Shown here: positions 11,206 to 22,640 of the stretch, in pieces
How the letters are laid out: the number at the start of each line of letters is the position of its first letter
How positions within the stretch are numbered: position 1 is the stretch's first letter
NCBI RefSeq assembly: GCF_008831285.2
Contig: NC_045143.1
Coordinates: forward strand, 2,303,503 to 2,367,502
DNA: 64,000 nucleotides
Origin: Nymphaea colorata
Lineage: Eukaryota; Streptophyta; Magnoliopsida; Nymphaeales; Nymphaeaceae
Direction of reading: 5' to 3'
Position numbers and translations under genes: made by a program
The notes under the pieces: generated by a model
The model's input: the letters and a program-made list of their open reading frames with translations, nothing else
Databases searched by the model: none
Told to the model about the DNA's origin: nothing

Positions 11206-13140
11206 GGGATGGCTGGCTTGAGATCCACTAAACAGGAACCCAAGCCGAGTGTGGAAGTGGACCAGGTCATAACACTTTGGTATCAAAACCGGTTCAATAC
11301 TTGAACTTAAGGTCTCATACTTGCAAACACATACATCTAAAAAAGGGGGTGAAAATGTGATAGTTTAGTTTTATATCGAAGATTGAGAGTTTAGTCATTC
11401 TTGAATGACATATAAAGGGACTAATTAAGAGATATAATATCATGGTTCTTAGCATTTTTTGGAGAAGAACCTACGTTGTTAGGATCCGCCAAACCAGGAG
11501 CTCGAGCCTATGTTGGAGTTGACCCGATTCTTGACAAAGAAAGTCTGTCTGCAGAATGTTGTTTCCTCAGGAAAAAAAAAAAAAGTTGCAAAATTAAGCC
11601 ACTGGTCTGACTTGTTGCTTTTCTTAGTGTTCTAGAAGCAAAAAATAGTTGGATGTAGACTTCTTTTGTCGTGTGTCAAGTTTGGAGGTTCCTCTTACCA
11701 AGCCCATTACGACAGGTAACAAGAACTATCTTGTAGTCACATTGGGATAGTGCTATTTTAGCTTTCAATTTGCTCTGTGAGCCGAGTCGTATGAGTGATC
11801 CGTGGTTTTTTGCTCCTCCTTTTGGTGTTAAAGTTATAGAAGATCATAAAGACAATATTTGATGAGATCAACCATCTAATATTTGTTGGCAGACCAACTG
11901 AAAGTGATGATTCCTCGCTCAAGTTGATGAGGTTATGTCTCTTGAATTGTCTGGAAAAAAAAGGGAGTTGTGCTCTGCTCTGGTACCACTTTGATGCAAA
12001 TCTATGGTTGAGTTCACGGATAGGAAACTAAGGTTTCCGAAGAAAATGAGCAATGATAAAGCAATAAATGAGAAAAAAATAGATGAGAAAATTAAAGAGC
12101 AAGATAATCTCCTTAAGAATGATAATATTGGAAAGCAAAAATTATCCTGGTTAATGTAATTAACGAAATTAATAATTGCTTCTTAAGCTAAAATACAAGT
12201 CCATATAAACAACACAAGTATTAGATCTTAATGAGTGGAGTTCTACTTCAGTTTTTTCGGCACCAACTCAATAATTCTTTGTCCACATGACCATATGTTC
12301 CCTTATTTCCATTAAAATTTTCCAGCATCGCCAAGGATACGTCTGGTTAGATATGAAGATATCACGTTCAATGCACCTGCCAATATTTGTTCAAACGGTC
12401 TTTCCTACTTCTAAAACATGAAAGGAGAAGCAGGAAATTTCCCAAGTTAGGGCAGAACCAATATTTTTTTATTTTGAAATTTTAGTTAAGTTATTAATAG
12501 TGAAGGGTTTGGAATGAAAATCCAGAACTTTGCATTCTGGATTAACCCAGCAAAATCAATCACACATGCAGTCAATAAGAACTCTATCTATCTTCATTTA
12601 TGAACTATGTATCGTTTATGTTGGTTTTATTTTTTTAATTGAATTTAAACTATTAAACATATAATCGAATAACAGAAATAAAGTCATAAAAACATTACCC
12701 TAGCACAAATTTTGTCGTGATTATTCTAGACAAAGTTGGTATCATCTGTCTGAAAGATTGCAATTGATGAAACTTTTTGGAACAATATTCTCCTTTCCAC
12801 TTAATAATTTATGCTCCTGTTATGGATATGGGTGAAAAATCATTTCTTTTCACCTTGTCCGTTGAAACTAAGCGTGAAGAGACCGAGGTATGTCAAGAAT
12901 CAACCGAGTCTGTGCGTGACGACAAATGCAAGAAAAGAGACATTTGTTGTGGCCTGAATGGGTTAAGAACTCTATGTGGCCTCCAAGAATTGTCGATTAA
13001 GGGAGGAAATTTTTTTGTTTCTTTTAGTTGAATCAAGAGTCAACCCAGTAAACTTAGCCGACTTGTTGATTTAGAACCAACCAAGTGAGGCCAACTGCCG
13101 AACTTTGTTCATTGTGAATGTTATCATACTATTAATGAGT
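11206..13140. other. Intergenic, no gene seen
   Basis: AT-rich sequence with a TTTGGTATCAAAACCGGTTC string at about 11277, weakly like a retrotransposon primer-binding region. No polyprotein fragments were recognised. An 84-codon frame at 12777-13031 has no recognisable domain. Confidence 0.4.
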
Positions 13141-13493
13141 GGGGAGTTTGATGGCCTTGAATTTTGAATTAAGATTCTAAAAACAAAATTCCTCTTCAAA
13201 CTGGAATTGGAATGACAATTCCAGTTCTAGCTTTTTGTTCCATAGTCTGAAATTTTGATTCTAGAACTGAAAATGATGTGCTTGTTAAAACATGAATTAA
13301 AATTATAGAATTCCATGAAGAGAAATGAAAAAAATTTAAAATTCTGAGATCATAGTTTCATAATTCCAGAATTTTAAATGAGCCTATAGCTACTGAATCG
13401 AAATTCTTTGTTTGATAACGCAATTCTGATTTCTTCAAAAATGAGAATTTTGATTGTAGAATTCTACAACTCAGGCATCATCAAACACTCCCC
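13141..13493. mobile_element. Probable MITE-like palindromic element
   Basis: The left end GGGGAGTTTGATGGCC and the right end, read as reverse complement GGGGAGTGTTTGATGATGCC, form imperfect inverted repeats. The interior is a degenerate mix of GAATTC, TGGAATT and AATTCCA motifs on both strands, as in foldback-type MITEs. No clean target-site duplication is visible, so the exact ends are uncertain. Confidence 0.5.
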
Positions 13494-14800
13494 AGGAGTC
13501 GAAAGGATCTAGGGTTTTGGACCTATGAGTTTGGTTGCAAGCTAAGAATAGTTAAGATGGTTTTCGGCATTTGATCATGATCAAATACAGCTTTTGGGTT
13601 CACGTGTGTATGTCATATGAAAAAGATGAGTTTAGCCTTGAAAAAAGGTTAACAACTCATGGCCATGAAAAGAGGCCCAAAAGCTTCTTTATTCACCCGC
13701 TGGGTGCGTCTTGGGCTGTGCCGGGGCCTGAGTGAGGTATGATGCACCCATCAACTTAATGAAAGAAAATTATCACAAATGAAATGTGACAACTGGCCGC
13801 CTCTGAATGCAAGGCGACGTGATTGCGATCCAAACTTTCATTCCTATAGAAATCTGAATCCAGACTTCGCACTAGATATGCTAGTAAGATCGAGGCTGTG
13901 CAAAGGATGTATGTTCATGAATTCAACCAAGAGTTCAATTCGGTGATGGTATCTGGTTCTGAAGTTCTCTCTCTGAACCCACTGTCCTCATGCAATGCTT
14001 TTTCTGGAAGTCACAAATTCAATGCTGTGAGACATTATCATTTCCCATAAGATCAAAGCTGGGTATGCTCTCCATTGGGTGTCTGCCAATGTACACTCTT
14101 GATTGGCAACCTTTTTAAAGAAACTTTTTGTTGGGGAGACACCTTTTGGCCATAATCCCCAGAACAGATATGACTTTTTTAATTATTTTAGGTTGTCAGT
14201 CAGATAAAAGCCGACCTTTATTGTTGCCCCTAGCTCTAAAAGCTAAAATATCAGTTATCACAGTGCTTTCGTTTTGTGTCTGCAAAGTGGAGAACTTTTT
14301 CAAATTCAAAAGAAATTCTTAAAAGCATAAATTTTCAATGGTTCCAACAAGATCTGAGATTTAATTTGATGCCTCCCAAGTCGACAGCTTTTAGCAAAAG
14401 GGAGATGATATAGGGAAAATGAAACTTGTGAGCTTCACTCGCATTTTGGCTAAGGGTGGCCAAGACAGGAACGACTACTTGATACCTAAATGTCCTACTC
14501 GATAAGCAATTAAAGGAAAATAACGAACAGTTTAGCCAAATATCTCCCAAGAAAAGATACAAATGAATTAGGGGCACATCCAATTTTACATCAAAAGCAT
14601 CAAACAAAGAATTGTCGGCACTGGGATAAACATGTAGCTCCGCCTTTGGCTTCAACATGAAAGCTCAAAAGCTGCACTAGTTTGAGGCGTAGTGTAGATA
14701 ATGGAACAAAGAAAAATACAATAACACTAAATTCAAGACACTGATCGTTGTCAACTCAGATCAGAAACATGATGATACATGGAACCCAACCAGAGGCAAC
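13494..14800. other. Intergenic and RAB7 3' flank
   Basis: Includes the likely 3' UTR and termination region of the RAB7 gene. An open frame at 14335-14658 on the minus strand has no domain and lies in this 3' region. Nothing else is seen. Confidence 0.45.
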
Positions 14801-16138
14801 TCAACATGCACAGCCTCCACTTTGCGGCTCTGCTTCAGAAACTGCCCTTGGCACACTCTGAAAGTAACTGCAGAAAAAAATAACCAAGGATCAGAACCAC
14901 AGCGACCGATATATAACATATAAAAAAAAATGATAAAAAACGGGAAGCTAATGCAGCAATGGAACAACAAAAGGCAGCAAGTTAGTACGAGCATTTCTTT
15001 ACCCAGCTCCATCAAAATGAAAATCTTCAATTAGGTCATGCCAGTCAGCCCAAAACAAGTTCTTGGTTAAATCATCCAAACATGAAAAGAAAAGAAAATT
15101 CACATACTTGTAATTTTATGATGATATATGACTCATAAAACAGAGTTTGAGGCAGCTCTTTAAGCCTCACAGATTATGAGATAGGAGACGAGTGTTTCCA
15201 TGTAGTATGTGACGTGAATTTTAATTTTTATGTCATATGATTAGATCTCAGCTATGCAAAATGATGTACAATATAGACAGAATTAGGAAGAGGCTTGTTT
15301 CAGTCATTCCGACAGAAACCAACAAGAGCTACCTGTAGGTTACACTAAACCAGTGATAATTCTCAGATTGCTATACAAAAATATTATAAAGCCGCACATA
15401 AGCAAACCTTCAAGATCAAGTAACAAAGTTTTACAATTCACAACGAAGTTGCAAACTTGACACATGAAAATATAAGCGTTACACATCATAAATGTGACAC
15501 ACCTCTTCATGCAGGGATGGATAAAGTTCAACTCATTTACAAACAGAAAAGCAAAAGTGTCCTGAATGAAGCTACAATTATAAAAGTACACTACTCTATA
15601 TTGAAAGGAGAGCAGTGAACACGAATTCAATACTGCATGACCTTACTGATGCTAAATGGGCTCAAAAAACCATAATAGTTTGTGATCATCCATGTTTGCA
15701 TTTAATTGTCAAAAACAAGACCTGGTAATTGAGTCGTAATTGCACAATGAAGCTTGAAACATAGTTCAAAATCTTCCAAGATAATGAATCTATCATTTTT
15801 AATGTTATTCTGAAAACAAAATTCCGAAGAAAACAAGGACATAAAATTGATTATACGCATTTGTAAGCTGACCAAAGAAAATGATAGGTTACATTTGAAA
15901 ATCACCCTATCAATATTTCAAATATCATTATTGCAGGTTGACCATGCTTCATTTGTTAACTAAAGTTAATTTTAGCATAAAAGGGCAAAGCCAAGTGAAA
16001 ATTTACCAAGTCCAAAATGGGGTCCAGAAAAAGAGGGATGTGCTTTACAGGGAACAGGATGGCACAGGGAGGAAAAGAAAAAGCAAACAAACTGCCAGAA
16101 CCAACGAAAAGGAAAAGCCATAGGTGCAAAACCAACAC

Positions 16139-16183
<45 letters not shown>

Positions 16184-18800
16184 GTTTGTGCCAAGAAACC
16201 GCATTTACCACCTCGTTTGTTTGACCTGCAGCAATTATCAAATTCAAAAACTTGAGCAAACAAAGGCTGCAGAGGAACATTAATCTCCACCTGAGAACAC
16301 CTAACCTAAGAAAGAAACAGAGATTTCAGGATTTCACTAGAAAAAGGATCACAAACAGTTCTATGTCATGCTCCAGTGCCATGATATTTCTTCAGATTTT
16401 GAAGAAAGATGAAAATCTGTGTGCCTTCTAATTGACAAGAAAAATGCATGGTCCAAGAAAGCTCCAACATGAAAATGAAAAAGCACGTGCAACGCCACAA
16501 TCAGAATCCATTAGTGTGGAAACAATCACTAACATGTCTTGCGCACGATCACTGGCAAGTGCATTTTTCGCTATGCAGAAGAATGCATCATCAATATTGA
16601 TGTCCTCTTTTGCAGATGTTTCAAAATAGGGTATATTCCCCTTTGCGGCACACCAGTCCTTGGCTTTTCTTTCAGATACCTAAAGATTTTCACATTTGAA
16701 TTAGACAAGTATATCAAATAGAAGGGCAATAAAGAATAATGTCCAAGTACTCACCACTCTGCTGTTCCCCCCATCTATGTCAACTTTATTCCCAAGTAGT
16801 ATAAATGGGAATGTCTGGGGATCCGTGGGGCTTGCCTGCAACATATTCAAATTCATCAACAACACAATCACCTGCCACTGCCAGGTCCAAACCTAATCCC
16901 ATGGAGATGATAAATCCTTCTAAGGGAACAAAACTGTTCTGCTAGGCATTAAAAAATCAGACAATTTCACCAATGAAGTACCCCAAGTTCTGCCGCTAAC
17001 GCACAAAGAAGCATTTTAGCTACTACATCAAAGGTCTATTGCTTGTTAAACAAAAAGATTATTCCCGTTTCATGTCCTCTTCTCTCTTGTCACTTCAAAC
17101 AAATAAGCTTAAATCTATTTTGATCATTCACCCAGTAATAAGATGAACTTCTCCTTTTTTAGCAGAAAATGAAATAAAAGCTACCTGATTAAGAAATTCT
17201 GTGTGCCAATTGTCAAGATTGTCAAATGACTTCAACACATTCACATCATAAACAAGAACGCAGCAATCTGCCCCTCTATAAAATGCAACTCCAAGACTTT
17301 GAAATCGCTCCTGCCCAGCTGTATCCCATATCTGCCACAAATGTAGAATATTTCAAGTCAAGAATCAAGAATAAAGGTTTTATAAGACTAGTTTTTGAAG
17401 TTCAAGCGAATCCAGATAAGTGGGACAACTTTGTACTTTAGAGTATACTGCCCCGACAGAGGAATATAATATGCCAGCTTACCTACTTTCTGGAAGAAAA
17501 AAAACCAATCACCTATTAATAAGCACCCGAGAAAGATACAAAATTCACTCACTTGAAGGGTTACAAGCCTATCCTCAACCTGAAGTTCCTTTGTGACAAA
17601 ATCTGCTCCGATGGTTGCTTTGTATTGGTTGCTGAATTTCTTGTGCACATATATGTTGATCAGTTAAGGAGTTACTACCATCTACCGTTCAGATAAATAA
17701 GACAATAGGCAGCTCAAGATGTGCATTGAGATTCAATGAGTAATAAATGAACAAGACAAAGCTGGATATCTAATCCCGTTAAAATAATAACCAATTTTGA
17801 GATCATAGAACCATTTGAACGTGATCAGTTACTTGTGTGCGCGACAGATCACAAGTTTGTCGACACAAAGAATTAGCATAGACAGTGGCCTAAAAGCGGT
17901 TCAAATCGAGCTCATGAAAGCAGTAGCCGACATAAATAAGTGAAGATGCAAATAAAAAATATAATCTCAAATCATATAATAACGATTAGTTGCGCAAACT
18001 TTTCAAACGCTTCAAGAAGGAGCTCCATTCACTAAGCTCGCTAATTATCTGAGACCAGAGAAATTAAATCTGAAACCAGCTTCGAATTATGCCACGACTA
18101 GTATGAGTACACCAAACTGAATATCTCGAGTGAACCAAAAATAAATTCGACTCAAGTTGGTCTAGTCGCTCTTTTATGCCGATCTACTCTGTAAATCACC
18201 ATTTCACTCACTACATATCGACACTAACAACCCATTTGTCTCACTAAAAGTTTGAACCTACAGTTTCCTTCATATTTTGACCGGGAGCACCAAAACTAAA
18301 CATAATATCGGGAAGAATGTTGATGTCAATCTGTATTTGGTTGTTTACTTCAATATTTCAATTAGAAAAACATGTAATAGCAACATCAAGAACCGAGTAG
18401 AGAAACATCGTCAGAGCAATCAAAACTCGCACTTGAGATCCCAACCGTCAAACAACGAAACAACAATTCACAAAAATAAGACGGAAGACCAATTCACTAT
18501 TGAATCTTCGACGAAAATAAAAGGCGACCCAGAAATTCATCTGTTCCCAAACCAGAGAACGAACAACAAGGGAGATCCAGAAGAACCAGCCACCAAAAGG
18601 ATACTGATTCATCAACGAAGTCTTTCCCACCCTGAAAACCAAAAACACAACGGAGGTCCATGAGTTGTATAGCCCGACATCAACAACCCCATAAAATAAC
18701 CAACACACACACACAGAGGGGGGGGAGAGAGAGAGAAAAAGATTTACCCGCTATCACCGAGGACGATGACCTTGAGGAGAGTTCTTCTGCGCATTGACAT
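14801..18800 (-). CDS. RABG3: RAB7-like small GTPase (RABG3 clade)
   Basis: Seven exons on the minus strand: 18800-18748, 18631-18605, 17652-17553, 17331-17185, 16835-16755, 16679-16534 and 14867-14801. They join in phase to 206 aa, the usual RABG3 length. Visible motifs: P-loop GDSGVGKT (15-22), switch I with T40, WDTAGQE (62-68), GNKVD (124-128), ETSAK (156-160) and a C-terminal Cys-Ala-Cys for double geranylgeranylation (204-206). The start [18 protein letters not shown] is typical of the family. RAB7 cycles between GDP and GTP on late endosomes and the tonoplast and drives vacuolar fusion through HOPS. Exon 2 is only 27 nt. The intron after it looks U12-type, and the other junctions are GT-AG. 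The last intron (14868-16533) holds a (CT)20 tract. The specific paralogue cannot be fixed. Confidence 0.96.
16142..16181. repeat. (CT)n microsatellite
   Basis: Twenty uninterrupted CT units inside the last intron of the RAB7 gene. Confidence 0.97.
17653..18604 (-). other. Probable U12-type intron in the RAB7 gene with apparent GT-AT ends
   Basis: The donor reads GTATCCTTTT, a perfect U12 5' splice site. TCCTTAAC, the U12 branch consensus, occurs 11 nt before the intron end (branch A at 17664), and there is no pyrimidine tract and no AG near the 3' end. Keeping the conserved MNQYVHKKFS reading puts the junction after ...ATCAACAT, giving GT-AT termini. Shifting the boundary by one to four bases gives the same protein but loses the donor consensus. 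Length 952 bp, phase 2. Confidence 0.75.
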
Positions 18801-19257
18801 CTTGGTGTCAATGCAGAAGAAGATGAAGAGGAGGAGGCAGAAGAAGGAACTCGAATCACGCTGGTGATGAGAGAAGACAACAATGAGGAGGTGTAAACGG
18901 GTTGGATTCGGGTCACCAATAATACATAGCAAATTCATTTTAGATCGGGTCTAGTACAACTCTAAATCCTCAAAACCATATCCGATCCATTTTTTGTTAA
19001 CGTAAACCCCTTCGAACGGTATACCATGACCGAACACGAGAGAGAGAGACCAAGCTTTTGGGCGAACATGAGAAACATTTCTTCTATTGGTTATATGTTG
19101 GTAGTAATTTGTTATAGCAACTAATATGCATCAATATTGATAACATTAGTATAAATAGATACAAAACTTCATAAAATGTAAAAACTAAGAAAGACATTAT
19201 TTTTCATGTCTGACTCTAAATCCAATTATATGAGTTGATAAAAATAAAATTAGACCT
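18801..19257. other. RAB7 5' flank and promoter region
   Basis: Upstream of the RAB7 ATG at 18800. The sequence nearest the start is rich in AGAAGGAG-type purine repeats on the plus strand (pyrimidine-rich on the transcribed strand), as is common in plant 5' UTRs. No confident TATA box could be chosen. Confidence 0.4.
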
Positions 19258-19357
19258 TTTAATCTTAAACTTTTATAGAATCTATTTTGTAACACAAGCA
19301 TTTGATTTTAATCTTAAACTCCTATAGAATCTATTTTGTATCTAAAAAAACAGCATT
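19258..19357. repeat. 50-bp tandem duplication
   Basis: Two adjacent copies of a unit containing AATCTTAAAC then TATAGAATCTATTTTGTA, followed by a partly shared GCATTTG. Two mismatches are visible in the core. Intergenic. Confidence 0.8.
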
Positions 19358-20329
19358 TGGCACTCGTCAGTGGTATATTTTAATGCAGGCCTTGTTAAAA
19401 AAGGATTTGGAGGGGGATGCATTGTAAGAATAATGACAAAAATACCGTTTATGTTATTTTTAGCACTAAATTTTAGAATTTTGGTCATTCAACAACTATT
19501 GGCACACGACAGCATATAAAAGGTTTTTCAGAGCTCGTTTAACCAAATCCTTTTATGTTCTCTTGGATTATAGCCGAATCTAAACATTTACCAAATTTGA
19601 AACATAATCAGATCCCTTCTAATTGGATTTCGATTTAGACATGGATTGAAATCCTAACTTTTTAACACCAAACTCAGTTCCAACTAACATAAGATCGGAC
19701 GTTTCTTTGCAATTGTGCTCAATGTTTGTCGGATCAAGGTTCAATATCAGATTCAACCGTAACAAATTATAATCCAATTATTGATAAATTTTTTGTAATA
19801 CAATATCTAAGTGGATTCAAAATCGGATCTTCATTTATGCATGGATCCCTGAATTCAACTGAAAGACCAAGTGGCTTGTTCACGTGGTACAGGTAAAAAA
19901 GGAAAAGATCGTGCAAATTCAGAAGCCGCTCATCTTCACATGCACCGAGAAAGCACTGTGCATTATCAACCCCACCAGTTCACGAGTTCCGGCGACCACG
20001 TGGAGAAAAAGGAAACACAGACAAAGGTGATTTATGGAAGAGATAAAAGGTCATGTGGTTGGAGCGATCATGAATTCAAGAAAAGAATGAAAACCAATCA
20101 TGCATCTTTCTATAATTGAAAAATATTGTCCCTCATCCAAGAAAAATTAGATCACACACTGTGCTGTAAATATAGTTGCCTGAACTTAAAGCTAAAATCA
20201 GGTTTTCACAAAGTGAATAAACCCCTCGCAACGGCTTAGGCGGCAAACCGCTTGTGCCAAACTTCTTCTGGTTTAAATTTTTTGAGATCATTAACATGCA
20301 AGTTGAAGCATGACGGAGGCACCTTGGCC
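19358..20329. other. Intergenic, no gene seen
   Basis: AT-rich DNA. From about 19560 to 19860 there are degenerate GGATT, ATCGGATC and GGATTTCGATTT strings resembling those at 61980-62345, suggesting members of one old repeat family. The 82-codon frame at 19871-20119 has no recognisable domain. Confidence 0.4.
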
Positions 20330-20525
20330 TAACTTTTCGCTTTTGCCAACCAAACCTTACCTGCAAGTAGCATAGGGTACCGATCAGCAGCTCTTGAAAA
20401 TGATGTGTCCAACGTCCAGGCATTGAAAGCAAACCCTGTAAACTAGTCAGGCAAGCGTTTAGCAGGGGCTCGATTTTCATAAAACATAACTTTCCACTTT
20501 TGCCAACCAAACCTGACATGCAAGG
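20330..20525. repeat. Direct repeat pair, about 35 bp, 155 bp apart
   Basis: CTTTTGCCAACCAAACCT, followed by a CTGCAAG/ATGCAAG-type end, occurs at about 20339 and again near 20495. The sequence between them is unique. Confidence 0.7.
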
Positions 20526-20699
20526 AGCTTGAAGTCCAAGGTCTATTACATGTGATATGTGGACATCAATCAATTAGAATTGGTAGGTACCAAGAAACTG
20601 GCTTCTGGAAATCTTCTCACGAGCTTTCATGTTGTGCTTAGCTTAAGGTTGCTTCTTAGACGCCCAAGAGAGGGGTTGAGCATAATTTGTGGGACCAGA

Positions 20700-20945
20700 C
20701 TAAAAGGCCAACCTTTTGCTGTGGTTAAGGGTGGAGCCAGAAGTTTTGTGTTGCATGGGTCAAACTATAGTTTCAAAATTTTGACAGGGACAGAAATAAA
20801 TATTTTTAAAATTTTTTATATATATTAAATTAAAAAATTTTAGATTTACATATAAATTTTTAAAGTTTTTAAAATCTGAGGGCGGGCCAAAACCCCTGCC
20901 CGTGCCTCCTTCCCTCTGCCCCATCCTAATGGGGTCCAACTCTTG
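20700..20945. mobile_element. Possible degraded transposable-element end
   Basis: AAGGGTGGAGCCAGAAG, an AT-rich core of TTTTAAA strings, then GGGCGGGCCAAAACCCCTGC with a pyrimidine-rich stretch. This pattern recurs widely in plant genomes as repeat debris. No ends or duplication are defined. Confidence 0.3.
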
Positions 20946-22109
20946 CCTCATAACCTTGGGAATAGGGAGAAGAAATTGGATCTTTGACTTTTGGTTTGCT
21001 TTTGAAGGGGTTAAGCCCCCAAACTAGGGTTACCAATTTTTTTTGTAGCATTTGGATGCCTCAAAACTAGATTCGAAGAAAACCTAATTTTGATGAAACT
21101 CGGTTTTGTAAAATAGAGTGAAAAACTTGGTTTGCTCATGTTATTAGAAAAACATGTTTTGGCCTTTGGGTGCATAAATTAGACAGACAAGGTTTAAAAG
21201 CCTTGGTTTTTATAGAACTATGTTTGGGTTGGATGAGGGTGTCCTCTCAACTTATTTGTGCAATGAATGGCATTATAACACATGCATATAATATACTATA
21301 GAGTTTATATGTGTGTGTATGTGTGCTTAGTATTTATGAGGATTCAAAAATGTCACATGCAAAAAGAGCTAAAAGTTGAAAATTCATTGTCGAAAGCACA
21401 ATATCGATTGCCTAAAGCACCATAACTAATTGTTGCATTATAAACTATTTGGTAACATTTTCTTAGCAATCGATTCTTAAATTTTAACTATCCAGCAACA
21501 TCAGTATGTTATATTTGATTATTCAAATTCAATGGAAACCAACACATCTAATGGCGTCATATAGGCAAAATGTGGACCCATTGATAATATATATATTTTT
21601 TTCTGAACAGTATCAGCCTATTGAAAACATGAGCGTAGATAAATGTATTTTTGAAAAGGAGATCAGTTTCGCAAAAAATATCGATGGTCGGTTGGGTTTA
21701 GTTGGCCGTTGCTTTCTGTGTGACCTGTTGATGGGCCCTCCTGTATTTATGTCGGTTAAGAAAGGGACTAGCCGTTGACGTAATTCAGTTTAAAAAGAGA
21801 ACAACACCGTTCTGGTTATTAATGTAAAAGAGGGTTCAAGTACGTAAAGCATCTCCACTTCCAAGAGAATGGGTTTTTAACGTGTAAAGATAAGACAATT
21901 TCCTAAATAATAGGAAGTCATTAATAATGAACATATTATATGTAGTAATGTAGTTCATTTTTTTAATTATGTGTAAATACAGAAGTTTGTACACATTCAC
22001 ATGTGTGTGCACTTCTTTGATAGTGGTAGGGGTGGAGCAAAAATTTGTTGAGCGAATGGAATTAGTTAATCTTAATAAAAACCAAAATATATAAGACATG
22101 TAAAATTTT
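20946..22109. other. Intergenic, no gene seen
   Basis: No recognisable coding or RNA gene. The open frame 21506-21778 has no domain I can identify. Confidence 0.45.
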
Positions 22110-22640
22110 TTAAACAACGAGTCGAGTTCGACTCATGAACGAGTTCGAGCCGAGTCATTTGCTTAACAAGTCGAGCTCGAGTTCATGAGTCGACTCGTTC
22201 AAATAACCAAGTTGAGTTCAAGTTCAACACGTAACTACGGAGTCGAGCTTGAGCCTCAATCGAGTTTGTCGAGCATTAATCAATATATTCAAACGAGTTT
22301 ACGAGTTTGTCGAGCTCGAACTCAACAAGTCACGATGAATATCAATGATGAATATCAATTCCATTCAAACGAGTTTGTCGAGCTTTAATCGAGTCGAGCT
22401 CAAACTCAACTCGTAACGATGAATATCAATTCTATTTAAACTATTTTGTCGAACCTTAGTCGAGTCGAGCTTGAGCTCAACACGTAACTGTCAAGTCGAG
22501 CTTGAGCTCAACACGTAACTGTCAAGTCGAGCTTGAGCTGCTTCCATCGAGCTATTCTCGAACTTGAGCTGAGTCGAGCTCAAAGTTTCATTAGTCGAGT
22601 TCCAGCTGACTGAACTCTTGCTCATTTGGGCTCGTGGTTC
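22110..22640. repeat. GAGTCGAGCTCGAG-rich degenerate repeat array
   Basis: About 530 bp composed of variants of AGTCGAGCTTGAGCTCAA on both strands, with longer subrepeats (ATTCAAACGAGTTTGTCGAG; GATGAATATCAATTC, three times). A perfect 31-bp tandem copy (AGTCGAGCTTGAGCTCAACA then CGTAACTGTCA) occurs around 22464-22525. The high self-complementarity points to foldback element debris. No open frame of note. Confidence 0.8.

Noticed and set aside
14335-14658. 107-codon minus-strand frame downstream of RAB7
   Set aside because: Lies after the RAB7 stop in the presumed 3' UTR, with no domain and no splice link.
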